This document shows positions 6,671-14,784 of a stretch of DNA of 64,000 nt, piece after piece. The stretch is from CAIZGX01 sp044371535 (lineage in GTDB: Bacteria > Bacteroidota > Bacteroidia > Flavobacteriales_D > Sanyastnellaceae): the NCBI GenBank assembly GCA_044371535.1, contig JBILTL010000001.1, positions 17,797 through 81,796 on the forward strand, given 5' to 3'. The notes under the pieces were generated by a model. It was not told the DNA's origin. It worked only from the letters and a program-made list of their open reading frames with translations, and ran no database searches. A program made the position numbers and the translations under genes. Position 1 is the stretch's first letter, and each line of letters starts with the position of its first letter.

Positions 6671-8121
6671 TAGAATCGGAAATAAATGAAGGGGTTAAAT
6701 CCGCTTGCCGTGATGTAGCTCAACGACAAAACAAATAGGGCTGCTGAAACTACTGTCAATGCTAGATGTCCAGCGTTTCCTATACTTCGCTGACCGAATA
6801 CGGCATCTTGAAATTTCGTTGTTTTTGGAAGGAGTAAGAAGAATGAAAACAAAGTCGCCAATGCGGCTATGAGCATCCATTCGGAATCAATTTTCACATC
6901 AACCGTTCCATGCGCAGAGAACATGGCTCCCACATATCCCCAAGCCAAGTGCAAATCTTCCACACGGAAAAACACCCACCCGATTACTACCACGACAAAC
7001 GTGAACGCTACGCGTGTTAGTTTACCGATGGAACCAAACCAACGAATTAAAAATGCACGTTCTAAAACCAAGAACAGTCCGTGCCAAGCGCCCCAGATGA
7101 TGTAGTTCCAAGAAGCTCCGTGCCACAATCCGGAAAGCAAAAACACTAACCATAGATTGAAATACAAACGTCCTTTGCTCACCTTGTTTCCACCTAAAGG
7201 AATGTAGAGGTAATTGCGCATCCAGCTACCCAAGGTCATATGCCAACGTCTCCAGAATTCAGTAATGTTTTGCGAGATATACGGATTGTTGAAGTTCTCT
7301 GGGAATTTGAAACCGATCATTCTTCCTATACCAATCGCCATGTCGGAATAACCGCTGAAGTCGAAATAAATTTGAAGCGTGTATGAAATCGCCGCCAGCC
7401 AAGCGGTTCCTGCGGCCAAGGTATTCGGATCAAGCGCACCAGCGCCTGTTTCGGCATTGCCATAGATGCTGTCTGCAAAGGCCGCCAGCGCATTGGCTAT
7501 TAGAACCTTTTTTCCTAACCCGATACAAAATCTATAAAAACCGAGCAAACGTTCGGTACTGTTTTCTGTCTTCGAACGATCGGGAATTTGATCGGCAATG
7601 TCGTGGTACCTGATTATAGGACCTGCAATTAATTTCGGAAAAAGAATGATGTACAACTGATAGTCCCAGAAATTTTTCAAAGGCTTGTGCACCCTTCTGA
7701 ACACATCTACCACGTAGGTCAGCGTTTCAAACGTGTAAAATGAAATACCTATCGGAAGCACCAACTTCGTCCACGGGATGCTGCTTTCCAACCCCACTCC
7801 CTTCATGGCCACATTCACATTCTCGATGAAGAAGTTCATGTATTTGAAATACACCAACAGACCCAAGTTCATGATAACCGAAAAAACCAAAAGTGCTTTT
7901 CTTTCTGTCTCGTTCTTGCTTCGATCCATTCTTCCCACCAAGAAAAAATCGATGAGGGTAGTTCCAATAATGACGAAGATAAATTTCGGCGCACCCCATG
8001 CGTAGAAGAACACGCTTGACAGCAATAAGAAGGCATTCTTGAATTTCTTCGGACATATCCAATACAGCAGCAGAAAGGCTGGGAGGAAGATGGTTAGGAA
8101 GATTGCTGAGGAAAAAACCAT
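6670..8121 (-). CDS. MBOAT O-acyltransferase (AlgI-like)
   Basis: 483-residue integral membrane O-acyltransferase expected to pass acetyl groups across the inner membrane to the AlgJ-like partner. Many hydrophobic helices; MBOAT motifs ITEFWRRWHMTLGSWMRNYL and SGLWHGASWNYIIWGAWHG (about residue 335, with the catalytic His). First gene of an operon with the AlgJ-like, mannosyltransferase and dihydroorotase genes. The ATG at 8119-8121 (MVFSSAIFL) follows a TATATTTG box by exactly four bases. An upstream in-frame ATG would add 21 residues lying over the promoter and is rejected. Confidence 0.88.
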   Translation of the reverse strand: MVFSSAIFLTIFLPAFLLLYWICPKKFKNAFLLLSSVFFYAWGAPKFIFVIIGTTLIDFFLVGRMDRSKNETERKALLVFSVIMNLGLLVYFKYMNFFIENVNVAMKGVGLESSIPWTKLVLPIGISFYTFETLTYVVDVFRRVHKPLKNFWDYQLYIILFPKLIAGPIIRYHDIADQIPDRSKTENSTERLLGFYRFCIGLGKKVLIANALAAFADSIYGNAETGAGALDPNTLAAGTAWLAAISYTLQIYFDFSGYSDMAIGIGRMIGFKFPENFNNPYISQNITEFWRRWHMTLGSWMRNYLYIPLGGNKVSKGRLYFNLWLVFLLSGLWHGASWNYIIWGAWHGLFLVLERAFLIRWFGSIGKLTRVAFTFVVVVIGWVFFRVEDLHLAWGYVGAMFSAHGTVDVKIDSEWMLIAALATLFSFFLLLPKTTKFQDAVFGQRSIGNAGHLALTVVSAALFVLSLSYITASGFNPFIYFRF

Positions 8122-8125
8122 CTCA

Positions 8126-8133
8126 CAAATATA
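8126..8133 (-). promoter_or_regulatory. -7-like box TATATTTG of the algI-like operon
   Basis: Perfect TAnnTTTG match on the minus strand, followed by TGAG and then the ATG, consistent with a leaderless transcript. No clear -33 TTTG at the expected spacing. Confidence 0.6.
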
Positions 8134-8184
8134 AGGTGCTTTGAAAGTTAAGAGAAGGGAAGAAAAGTTAAGAAAGGGGAACAA

Positions 8185-8320
8185 ATCACTTCGTGATCAA
8201 TTCTTCGAATCAATCGCGTTGCGATCAATCGTTCCGATAAATCCGTAGGATTGATCACCGTAGGTGATTGATTGCACAGCAATTGATCTGACAACGTCAG
8301 ATTGATCACCGCAGGTGATT
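8185..8320. repeat. Hairpin array A4 (ATCAAT half, then ATTGAT half)
   Basis: Left half: CAC-TTC-GTG, TC-TTC-GA, CGC-GTT-GCG. Switch at CG-TTC-CG, then ATAAA and TCC-GTA-GGA. Right half with ATTGAT: CACC-GTA-GGTG, TGC-ACA-GCA, CTGAC-AAC-GTCAG, CACC-GCA-GGTG. It fills the divergent space between the algI-like and phosphoglucomutase genes. Its last unit joins directly onto the TATATTTG box of phosphoglucomutase. Confidence 0.9.
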
Positions 8321-8327
8321 ATATTTG
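8320..8327 (+). promoter_or_regulatory. -7-like box TATATTTG of phosphoglucomutase
   Basis: TAnnTTTG match 16 nt before the chosen ATG at 8344. The nearest upstream TTG (8302-8304) is 15 nt away, shorter than the usual 17-23 spacing, so the -33 element is uncertain and would lie inside array A4. Confidence 0.45.
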
Positions 8328-8343
8328 TTTCAAACAAAGAGAA

Positions 8344-10164
8344 ATGACCCCCTTAGAATCCGCAAAAGAAAAAGCTGCACTTTGGAAAACATACGACCTA
8401 GACGCAGAGACACGTGTAGAGATTGAACGCATGGAGCGTGAAGACGAGAAGTTGTTTATTGATTCGTTTTATTCCGATTTGGAATTTGGGACAGGAGGAT
8501 TGCGCGGCGTCATGGGTGTGGGAAGCATGCGCATGAACAAGTATACCGTGGGTATGGCTACGCAGGGATTGGCGAATTATATTTTGAAACACCATGCGCA
8601 AGTGGGTGGAGAGGGTTCGGTGGCGATCGCGTATGATTCGAGAAATAACTCGAGTTACTTCGCGCAAATTGCTGCAGATATTTTAGCTGAAAACGGCATA
8701 CGCGTTTATCTCTTTTCTGAATTGCGTCCGACTCCGTTGTTGTCGTTTACCGTTCGTGAATTGAAATGCACTGCGGGTATTGTTATAACCGCTTCACACA
8801 ATCCGAAAGAGTACAACGGGTATAAGGTTTATTGGAGCGATGGTGGGCAGATATTGCCGCCGAATGACAAAGGGATAATCACCGAGGTTAAGATTGCCAT
8901 GACTGGCAAAGATTCTTCGAAAGATGCAAATGCTTTGCAAGATGTTGCACAAGATGCACCTTCGGTGCAAGATGCTACGCAAGATGCGATGCAAGATTCC
9001 TTCGGAAAGAGGGGAATGATAAACGAAGTGCCTCAGGCTGTTGAGGAAAAATATTTGGAATTGGTGCGCGGTCTTACCTTATCTGAAGAGGCAGTGAAGC
9101 AAGAGAAAGATATTTCCATTGTGTATACCTCTATACATGGTTCGGGGATAACGTTGGTGCCGAAGACGTTGTCTGCGTTGGGATTTTCGAATGTGAGTGT
9201 GGTGGAAGAGCAGGCGGTGCCCGATGGAAATTTCCCGACAGTGGAGTCTCCAAATCCGGAAGAGAAGTCAGCTATGAAAATGGCGTTGGAGTTGGGAGAG
9301 AAGGTGAATGCTGAATTGGTTTTGGGAACAGATCCAGATACCGATCGCGTGGGATTGGCGGTGAGAAATGATCAGAATGAATTGGTATTGATCAATGGTA
9401 ATCAAGCGGGAAGCTTGTTGGTGTATTATCGTTTGTTGGTCGGAAAGGAAAAAGGAAAATTACCTGAACATCCGTTTATTGGAAAGACCATTGTTACCAC
9501 TGAATTGATTGCGCGCATTGCGGAATCGTTCGGGGTGCCGTGTTACGACACGTTAACGGGATTCAAGTTTATAGCGGGACTCATTAAAGAAAAAGAAGGG
9601 AAGGAAAATTTCGTAGCGGGAGGAGAAGAAAGCTACGGCTATTTAGTAAGTGATTTCGTTCGCGACAAGGATGCGGCTTTGTCGGCGGTTCAGTTTGCAG
9701 AGATCGCAGCTTACGCGAAGAGCAAAGGAACATCGATATGGGGAATGTTGAAAGACCTTTACCTGCAACACGGCGTGTTTCAGGAAGAGTTGGTAAGCAT
9801 TACATTGAAGGGAATCGACGGTGTTGCGCAGATTCAAAGCATGATGTCGCGTCTTCGCACCACCCCTCCCAAAACCCTTGGCGGAGTAGCCCTTGCAGAA
9901 TTGCACGATGTGAAAGCAGGCACCTGCAAAAACATGACTACCGGAGAAACTACGACACTCCCCTATCCAAGTTCAGACGTCTTGCAATTCATCTTAACCG
10001 ACGGCAGCAAGATTAGCGCTCGCCCGAGTGGAACGGAACCGAAGATTAAGTTTTACTTTTCGCTTCGCAAGGAAGTATCTTCTGCTTCTGAGATTTCTGA
10101 AGCGCAATTTGAGCTTATGCAGAGAATTGAGCTAATTAAAAACGAAATGCTAAATGCGGGGTAA
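8344..10164 (+). CDS. Phosphoglucomutase/phosphomannomutase with an in-frame repeat insertion
   Basis: 606-residue alpha-D-phosphohexomutase interconverting hexose 1- and 6-phosphates in the cytoplasm. Visible: FGTGGLRGVMGVGSMRMN near residue 45, the phosphoserine loop GIVITASHNPKEYNGYK, metal loop GTDPDTDRVG, sugar loop GGEESYG, and the phosphate-binding RPSGTEPKIK near the C terminus. Start ATG 8344 was chosen because earlier in-frame codons lie in a hairpin array and a promoter box. It is about 30 residues longer than homologues I know; the excess is a Q-D-A-rich segment (about residues 189-222) encoded by hairpin array A5. It sits between the metal-binding core elements, probably as a surface loop. 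It faces the sugar-nucleotide operon and could supply its glucose-1-phosphate. Confidence 0.92.
   Translation: MTPLESAKEKAALWKTYDLDAETRVEIERMEREDEKLFIDSFYSDLEFGTGGLRGVMGVGSMRMNKYTVGMATQGLANYILKHHAQVGGEGSVAIAYDSRNNSSYFAQIAADILAENGIRVYLFSELRPTPLLSFTVRELKCTAGIVITASHNPKEYNGYKVYWSDGGQILPPNDKGIITEVKIAMTGKDSSKDANALQDVAQDAPSVQDATQDAMQDSFGKRGMINEVPQAVEEKYLELVRGLTLSEEAVKQEKDISIVYTSIHGSGITLVPKTLSALGFSNVSVVEEQAVPDGNFPTVESPNPEEKSAMKMALELGEKVNAELVLGTDPDTDRVGLAVRNDQNELVLINGNQAGSLLVYYRLLVGKEKGKLPEHPFIGKTIVTTELIARIAESFGVPCYDTLTGFKFIAGLIKEKEGKENFVAGGEESYGYLVSDFVRDKDAALSAVQFAEIAAYAKSKGTSIWGMLKDLYLQHGVFQEELVSITLKGIDGVAQIQSMMSRLRTTPPKTLGGVALAELHDVKAGTCKNMTTGETTTLPYPSSDVLQFILTDGSKISARPSGTEPKIKFYFSLRKEVSSASEISEAQFELMQRIELIKNEMLNAG
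8909..9011 (+). repeat. Hairpin array A5 (AAGAT linker) inside the phosphoglucomutase gene
   Basis: Seven AAGAT linkers separated by TC-TTC-GA, GCAAA-TGC-TTTGC, GT-TGC-AC, GCACC-TTC-GGTGC, GC-TAC-GC, GC-GAT-GC and TCC-TTC-GGA. The complete linker-plus-hairpin units 1-6 are 12, 18, 12, 18, 12 and 12 nt, all multiples of three, so the reading frame is kept. It is read as repeated Q-D-A/K-D-S peptides. Same linker dialect as arrays A7-A11. Confidence 0.9.
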
Positions 10165-10166
10165 TT

Positions 10167-10386
10167 CCACTACGTGGGTAAATTAAAGTAAATAGCCTGC
10201 GGCTGTAATAAAGAGCAGTCGAGCTTACGACGCAGCGACTTAATTCAATTTACTGCGAAGCAATTTATCCTCCTTCAAATAAGTCCACTTGCGTGGGTAA
10301 ATTGAAGTAAATAGCCTACGGCTGTAATTAAGTACAATCCAACTTACGGCGCAGCCACTTACTTTAACTTACACCGAAGGTATTTA
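10167..10386. repeat. Array A6: 118-bp tandem duplication with a TAAATT-rich linker dialect
   Basis: Two imperfect copies, starting at 10167 and 10285, each begin CCAC-(TAC or TTGC)-GTGG, then GTAAATTRAAGTAAATAGCC. They continue with AGCC-(TGC or TAC)-GGCT, a CTTACGACG or CTTACGGCG block and a TGC-GAA-GCA or ACC-GAA-GGT hairpin. The array lies between the convergent phosphoglucomutase and rfbA genes and could separate their transcripts. The AGCC-TGC-GGCT plus CTTACGACG pair is also found in array A8, linking the dialects. Confidence 0.8.
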
Positions 10387-11244
10387 TTTCAATAGCCCCA
10401 AAAGATAGCCGCCGTACCCACTCTTCACCAACGGTTCCGCCAGTGCAATCAATTCCTCTTGATTGATATACCCCATCCGATAAGCAATCTCTTCAATACA
10501 CGAAATCTTTTGGCCTTGTCTTTGCTCCATAACCTGAACAAACTGTCCCGCCTGCATCAATGATGCAAATGTTCCAGTATCCAGCCAAGCAGTGCCGCGA
10601 TTAAAGACAGTTACCGTGAGTTGTCCGCGTTTCAAGTATTCTTGATTCACATCGGTAATCTCGTATTCTCCGCGTGCAGAAGGTTTTAGATTTTTAGCAA
10701 TTTCCACTACTGAATTGTCATAGAAATACAATCCAGGAACGGCATAATTGCTTTTCGGTTGTGAGGGTTTTTCTTCAATGGAAATGACTTTCCCTTCCGA
10801 ATCGAATTCCACCACACCGTAGCGTTCTGGATCGTTCACGTGATAGGCAAATACTTTTCCGCCAACTACTTCGGTGCTTGCTTGTAATAATTTGCTGAGC
10901 CCACTCGCGTAAAAAATATTGTCCCCTAATATTAAAGCGACTTTTTCTTTTCCAATGAATTCTTCTCCAATCACAAAAGCTTGCGCAAGTCCATTGGGTT
11001 CGGTTTGTTCAGCGTATTCGAAGGTGCAACCCAATTGAGATCCGTCTCCTAATAATTTTTGAAATCCGGGTAAATCGTGCGGCGTAGAAATAATCAAGAT
11101 CTCACGAATACCCGCCAACATCAATACCGAAAGCGGATAGTAAATCATGGGCTTGTCGTACACCGGCATGAGCTGCTTGCTTACGGCCAAGGTTAACGGA
11201 TGCAAGCGCGTTCCTGAACCACCCGCGAGAATTATTCCTTTCAT
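10384..11244 (-). CDS. rfbA: Glucose-1-phosphate thymidylyltransferase
   Basis: 286-residue RmlA/RfbA making dTDP-glucose from glucose-1-phosphate and dTTP. Visible: ILAGGSGTRLHPLTLAVSKQ at the N terminus, LMPVYDKPMIYYPLS, ALILGDNIFY, VIEEKPxxPKSNYAVPGLYFYDN (key E, K, N, G, Y) and TAWLDTGTFASL. Full length. Last gene of a minus-strand operon with rfbB three bases upstream. Its stop abuts array A6. No rfbC or rfbD follows, so the end sugar need not be rhamnose. Confidence 0.95.
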   Translation of the reverse strand: MKGIILAGGSGTRLHPLTLAVSKQLMPVYDKPMIYYPLSVLMLAGIREILIISTPHDLPGFQKLLGDGSQLGCTFEYAEQTEPNGLAQAFVIGEEFIGKEKVALILGDNIFYASGLSKLLQASTEVVGGKVFAYHVNDPERYGVVEFDSEGKVISIEEKPSQPKSNYAVPGLYFYDNSVVEIAKNLKPSARGEYEITDVNQEYLKRGQLTVTVFNRGTAWLDTGTFASLMQAGQFVQVMEQRQGQKISCIEEIAYRMGYINQEELIALAEPLVKSGYGGYLLGLLK

Positions 11245-11247
11245 GGC

Positions 11248-12306
11248 TTAACGATTAACGTATTGATTGTTGTAATAAGTCTGGTACGCACCTGAAGTGA
11301 CGTTGTTTAACCACTCGGTATTGTTCAAATACCAATCGACTGTTTTTTCAATGCCTTCTTCAAACTGTAAAGAAGGTTTCCATCCCAATTCATTCATGAT
11401 TTTGGTTGAATCTATGGCGTAACGCAAATCGTGTCCCGCGCGGTCGGTGACGAATTGAATCAGCTTTTCCGACTCGCCTTCCGTTCGATTTAATTTACCG
11501 TCTAAAATCTTACACAGCAATTTCACCACATCTATGTTCTTCCATTCATTGAATCCGCCTATGTTGTAGGTCTCTCCTATTTTCCCTTCGTGAAAAACTT
11601 TGTCAATGGCTTTTGCATGATCTTCCACGAACAACCAATCGCGCACATTCTCTCCTTTTCCGTAGACAGGAAGGGGTTTTTGGTGAATGATGTTGTGAAT
11701 GATGAGTGGAATTAGTTTTTCTGGAAAGTGATTCGGACCGTAGTTGTTCGAGCAATTGCTTATGACAATTGGAAGTCCGTACGTGTTTCCGTAAGCACGA
11801 ACAAAATGGTCGGAAGCCGCTTTGGAAGCGGAATACGGGGAACGCGGATCGTAAGAAGTTTCTTCGGTGAAGAAGTCTTCCGCGTTATGCAGTTCTCCGT
11901 ACACTTCATCGGTAGAAACATGGTAAAAGCGTTTGCCTTCGAAGTTGTTTTTCCAATGTGCAACGGCTGCATTTAACAACGTAACCGTTCCAACCACATT
12001 CGTTTGCACAAACTCCATGGGATTCGTAATGCTTCGGTCTACGTGCGACTCTGCGGCCAAATGAATGACACCATCGAAGTTGTATTTGTCGAATAACGAC
12101 TGTACAAAAGCGGCATCTGCTACATCTCCTTTCTCAAACGCGTAATTCGCAAGATGGTCCACATCTTTGAGATTCTCTAGGTTACCTGCGTAAGTAAGCT
12201 TATCAAGATTTACAACTTTGACATCGGCATGCGTCAACAAAAAATGACGAACCACATGCGAACCAATGAATCCGGCTCCGCCTGTGATAAGAATTGTTTT
12301 ATACAT
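11248..12306 (-). CDS. rfbB: dTDP-glucose 4,6-dehydratase
   Basis: 352-residue NAD-dependent short-chain dehydrogenase-type dehydratase giving dTDP-4-keto-6-deoxyglucose. Visible: ITGGAGFIGSHVV nucleotide-binding loop, HLAAESHVDRSI, STDEVYGEL with catalytic Asp/Glu, and YSASKAASDHFVRAY (Tyr and Lys of the active site), SNNYGPNHFPEKLIP. Length normal. Three bases from rfbA and 19 from gmd, hence one operon. Confidence 0.95.
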   Translation of the reverse strand: MYKTILITGGAGFIGSHVVRHFLLTHADVKVVNLDKLTYAGNLENLKDVDHLANYAFEKGDVADAAFVQSLFDKYNFDGVIHLAAESHVDRSITNPMEFVQTNVVGTVTLLNAAVAHWKNNFEGKRFYHVSTDEVYGELHNAEDFFTEETSYDPRSPYSASKAASDHFVRAYGNTYGLPIVISNCSNNYGPNHFPEKLIPLIIHNIIHQKPLPVYGKGENVRDWLFVEDHAKAIDKVFHEGKIGETYNIGGFNEWKNIDVVKLLCKILDGKLNRTEGESEKLIQFVTDRAGHDLRYAIDSTKIMNELGWKPSLQFEEGIEKTVDWYLNNTEWLNNVTSGAYQTYYNNQYVNR

Positions 12307-12325
12307 TATAAAGAATTAATAAAAC

Positions 12326-13381
12326 TCAAGCCAATGACTTTAAATCACTCTCAACCATAATTCGAATTAGCTCCTCTATTGACGTCTGTTTTGGGTTCCA
12401 ACCTAAATCTTGCATTGCGCTTTTTGGATCTCCAACCAACTCTTCTACTTCACTCGGTCTATACTGTGTCGGGTCAACTTCAACTAAAATTTTTCCAGTT
12501 TCTAAATCAACACCTTTTTCATCTATTCCTACTCCCTGCCATTCAATTTTAATGCCTATGAGATTAAATGCCATTGCACAAAAATAACGGACAGAATAAG
12601 ATATGCCAGTAGCAATTACATAATCCTTTGGAGTGCTATTCTGCAACATTAACCACATGCATTTAACATAGTCTTTAGCATATCCCCAATCTCTTTTCGC
12701 ATCTAAATTTCCCAAATACAACTTATCTTGAAGCCCCAATTTGATTCTTGCTACAGACATTGTTATTTTTCTCGTAACAAAGGTTTCTCCTCGCCTTTCA
12801 CTTTCATGATTAAACATAATTCCGTTAACCGCGAAAAAACCGTATGCCTCCCTATAATTTTTCGTTATCCAAAATGCATATAACTTCGCAACTCCATAGG
12901 GAGAACGAGGATAAAAAGGAGTTTTTTCATTTTGAGGAACCTCCGTTACCTTTCCATACAATTCACTCGTTGAGGCTTGATATATTCTACACGTTTTCTC
13001 GAGATTTGTTAAACGAACAGCCTCCAACACTCGCAAGGCTCCAAGAGCATCAACCTCGGAAGTATACTCAGGAACTTCAAAAGAAACTTTAACATGACTT
13101 TGAGCCCCTAGATTGTAAATTTCATCTGGTTGTATTTTTCCGATTATAGATATTAATGATGATAAATCCGTTAAATCGCCATAGTGCAATTCCAACCTTC
13201 TTTCTTTACTGGTATCAATAATCCAATTATTAAAATATAAGTGCTCTATTCTTTTAGTATTAAAGCTTGACGATCTTCTAATTAGACCATGCACCTCATA
13301 ATTCATTTCTAACAAGAATTCAGCTAAATAAGATCCGTCTTGTCCGGTTATTCCTGTAATAAATGCAACTTTTTTTTTCAT
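12326..13381 (-). CDS. gmd: GDP-mannose 4,6-dehydratase
   Basis: 351-residue dehydratase converting GDP-mannose to GDP-4-keto-6-deoxymannose, the branch point to GDP-fucose, GDP-rhamnose, perosamine and others. Visible: GITGQDGSYLAEFLLE, GLIRRSSSFNTKRI, NLGAQSHVKVSFE, ASTSELYG, YPRSPYGVAKLYAFW (Tyr and Lys) and FNHESERRGETFVTRKI. The next-step enzyme (fcl/GDP-fucose synthase or aminotransferase) is absent here. Base composition by eye is clearly A+T-richer than the rfb genes downstream. Codons 2-4 are a run of nine A. Confidence 0.94.
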   Translation of the reverse strand: MKKKVAFITGITGQDGSYLAEFLLEMNYEVHGLIRRSSSFNTKRIEHLYFNNWIIDTSKERRLELHYGDLTDLSSLISIIGKIQPDEIYNLGAQSHVKVSFEVPEYTSEVDALGALRVLEAVRLTNLEKTCRIYQASTSELYGKVTEVPQNEKTPFYPRSPYGVAKLYAFWITKNYREAYGFFAVNGIMFNHESERRGETFVTRKITMSVARIKLGLQDKLYLGNLDAKRDWGYAKDYVKCMWLMLQNSTPKDYVIATGISYSVRYFCAMAFNLIGIKIEWQGVGIDEKGVDLETGKILVEVDPTQYRPSEVEELVGDPKSAMQDLGWNPKQTSIEELIRIMVESDLKSLA

Positions 13382-13395
13382 TCTTTAAATAAAGT

Positions 13396-14688
13396 CTATA
13401 ATCGACAATCCGAAATTCGTCGAGGTAAAATTCCTTTCAAATCAAAAATTACTTTATCATCGCTGTTAATAAAATTATATTCAATAAATTCAGAATGTGC
13501 AACTCCAATTATTACACCTTGATACTCAGAAATCATCTGATTACTAACGTTTTTAATAAGATCTATTCCAAACTCTTGCTTTACCTCATCTACATTGGCC
13601 CATGGGTCATAAATATCAACAATACATCCAAATTGAATTAATTCAGAATGTATGTCTATAATCTTTGTATTCCTAACATCAGGACAATTTTCTTTGAATG
13701 TAATTCCTAAAATTAATATTCTTGCATTTTTTATTAGAATTCCTTTAGCTATAAGTTTCTTTATCATCTTATTTGCCACGAATTCCCCCATTCGGTCATT
13801 AACTCTTCTACCCGATAAGATTACAGCCGGATGATAACCCGCTTGCTCTGATCTAAAAGCGAGATAATAAGGATCAACTCCGATGCAATGCCCTCCAACC
13901 AGACCAGGTTTGTATTTCAGAAAATTCCATTTAGTACTTGCCGCATCCAATACTTCATGAGTATCTATTCCTAATTTGTCAAAAATAAGTGCTAACTCAT
14001 TAACAAAAGAAATGTTTACATCTCTTTGAGCATTTTCGACTGCCTTGGAAGCTTCTGCAACTTTTATTGAAGTCGCTCTATATGTTCCTGCTGTGATAAT
14101 GCTTTGGTACAATTTGTCAACCAAATCCGCAATCTCTAATGTACTTCCACTCGTAACTTTCTTGATACTTGTTAGAGTATTTACTTTATCACCCGGGTTA
14201 ATTCTTTCAGGTGAGTATCCACAAAAAAAATCTATATTAAATTTCAATCCAGATTCCTGTTCTAAAACAGGAACACATTCCTCCTCAGTACACCCAGGAT
14301 ATGTTGTGCTTTCATAAATTACTATGTCCCCTTTTTTAAGTATTGATCCTATTGATTTCGAAGCAAGAATTAATGGACTTAAATTCGGTCTTTTACTTTC
14401 ATCAACAGGTGTAGGAACGGTTACAATGTAAATGTTAGCAGACCCTAAATCATAGATTGCATTCGAAAGATACAATCCATTATTCTTCCATTTTTTTTCT
14501 TTTTTAAGAACTTCTAATAGTTCTGTACTATCAGTTTCCCTGGTAATATCAAACCCCGAATTCAGCTCATCGATTCTTTTTTTATTAATATCAAATCCTA
14601 TTACGCTATATTTTTTACTAAATTCTACCGCAAGTGGCAATCCAACATAACCTAATCCTATTACTGCAATTCGTTTATTAGCTAACAT
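13396..14688 (-). CDS. tviB: UDP-HexNAc 6-dehydrogenase (TviB/WbpA-like)
   Basis: 430-residue nucleotide-sugar dehydrogenase oxidising UDP-GlcNAc or UDP-GalNAc to the uronic acid. Visible: IAVIGLGYVGLPLAVEFSKK at the N terminus, YIVTVPTPVD, YESTTYPGCTEE, CGYSPERINPGD, AEASKAVENAQRDVNISFVNE, the catalytic Cys in GGHCIGVDPYYL (about residue 260) and ILGITFKENCPDVRNTK. These blocks resemble TviB/WbpA more than Ugd. The start MLANKRIAVIG was chosen over an ATG 18 nt upstream. First gene of the operon. A TATCTTTG box lies 15 nt upstream. No TviC epimerase is present in the window. Confidence 0.85.
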   Translation of the reverse strand: MLANKRIAVIGLGYVGLPLAVEFSKKYSVIGFDINKKRIDELNSGFDITRETDSTELLEVLKKEKKWKNNGLYLSNAIYDLGSANIYIVTVPTPVDESKRPNLSPLILASKSIGSILKKGDIVIYESTTYPGCTEEECVPVLEQESGLKFNIDFFCGYSPERINPGDKVNTLTSIKKVTSGSTLEIADLVDKLYQSIITAGTYRATSIKVAEASKAVENAQRDVNISFVNELALIFDKLGIDTHEVLDAASTKWNFLKYKPGLVGGHCIGVDPYYLAFRSEQAGYHPAVILSGRRVNDRMGEFVANKMIKKLIAKGILIKNARILILGITFKENCPDVRNTKIIDIHSELIQFGCIVDIYDPWANVDEVKQEFGIDLIKNVSNQMISEYQGVIIGVAHSEFIEYNFINSDDKVIFDLKGILPRRISDCRL

Positions 14689-14784
14689 ACCCAGAATTTT
14701 CAACAAAGATAGAGTATGTTAACTTATAGAAAACTAAATTAGTTTGAAACAAAAATCTGCAAGAATTCAAAAATTGCCAACTCG

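Noticed and set aside
8302..8343. TTG start extending phosphoglucomutase upstream
   Set aside because: The extra codons lie in hairpin array A4 and the promoter box; homologues start near the ATG at 8344.
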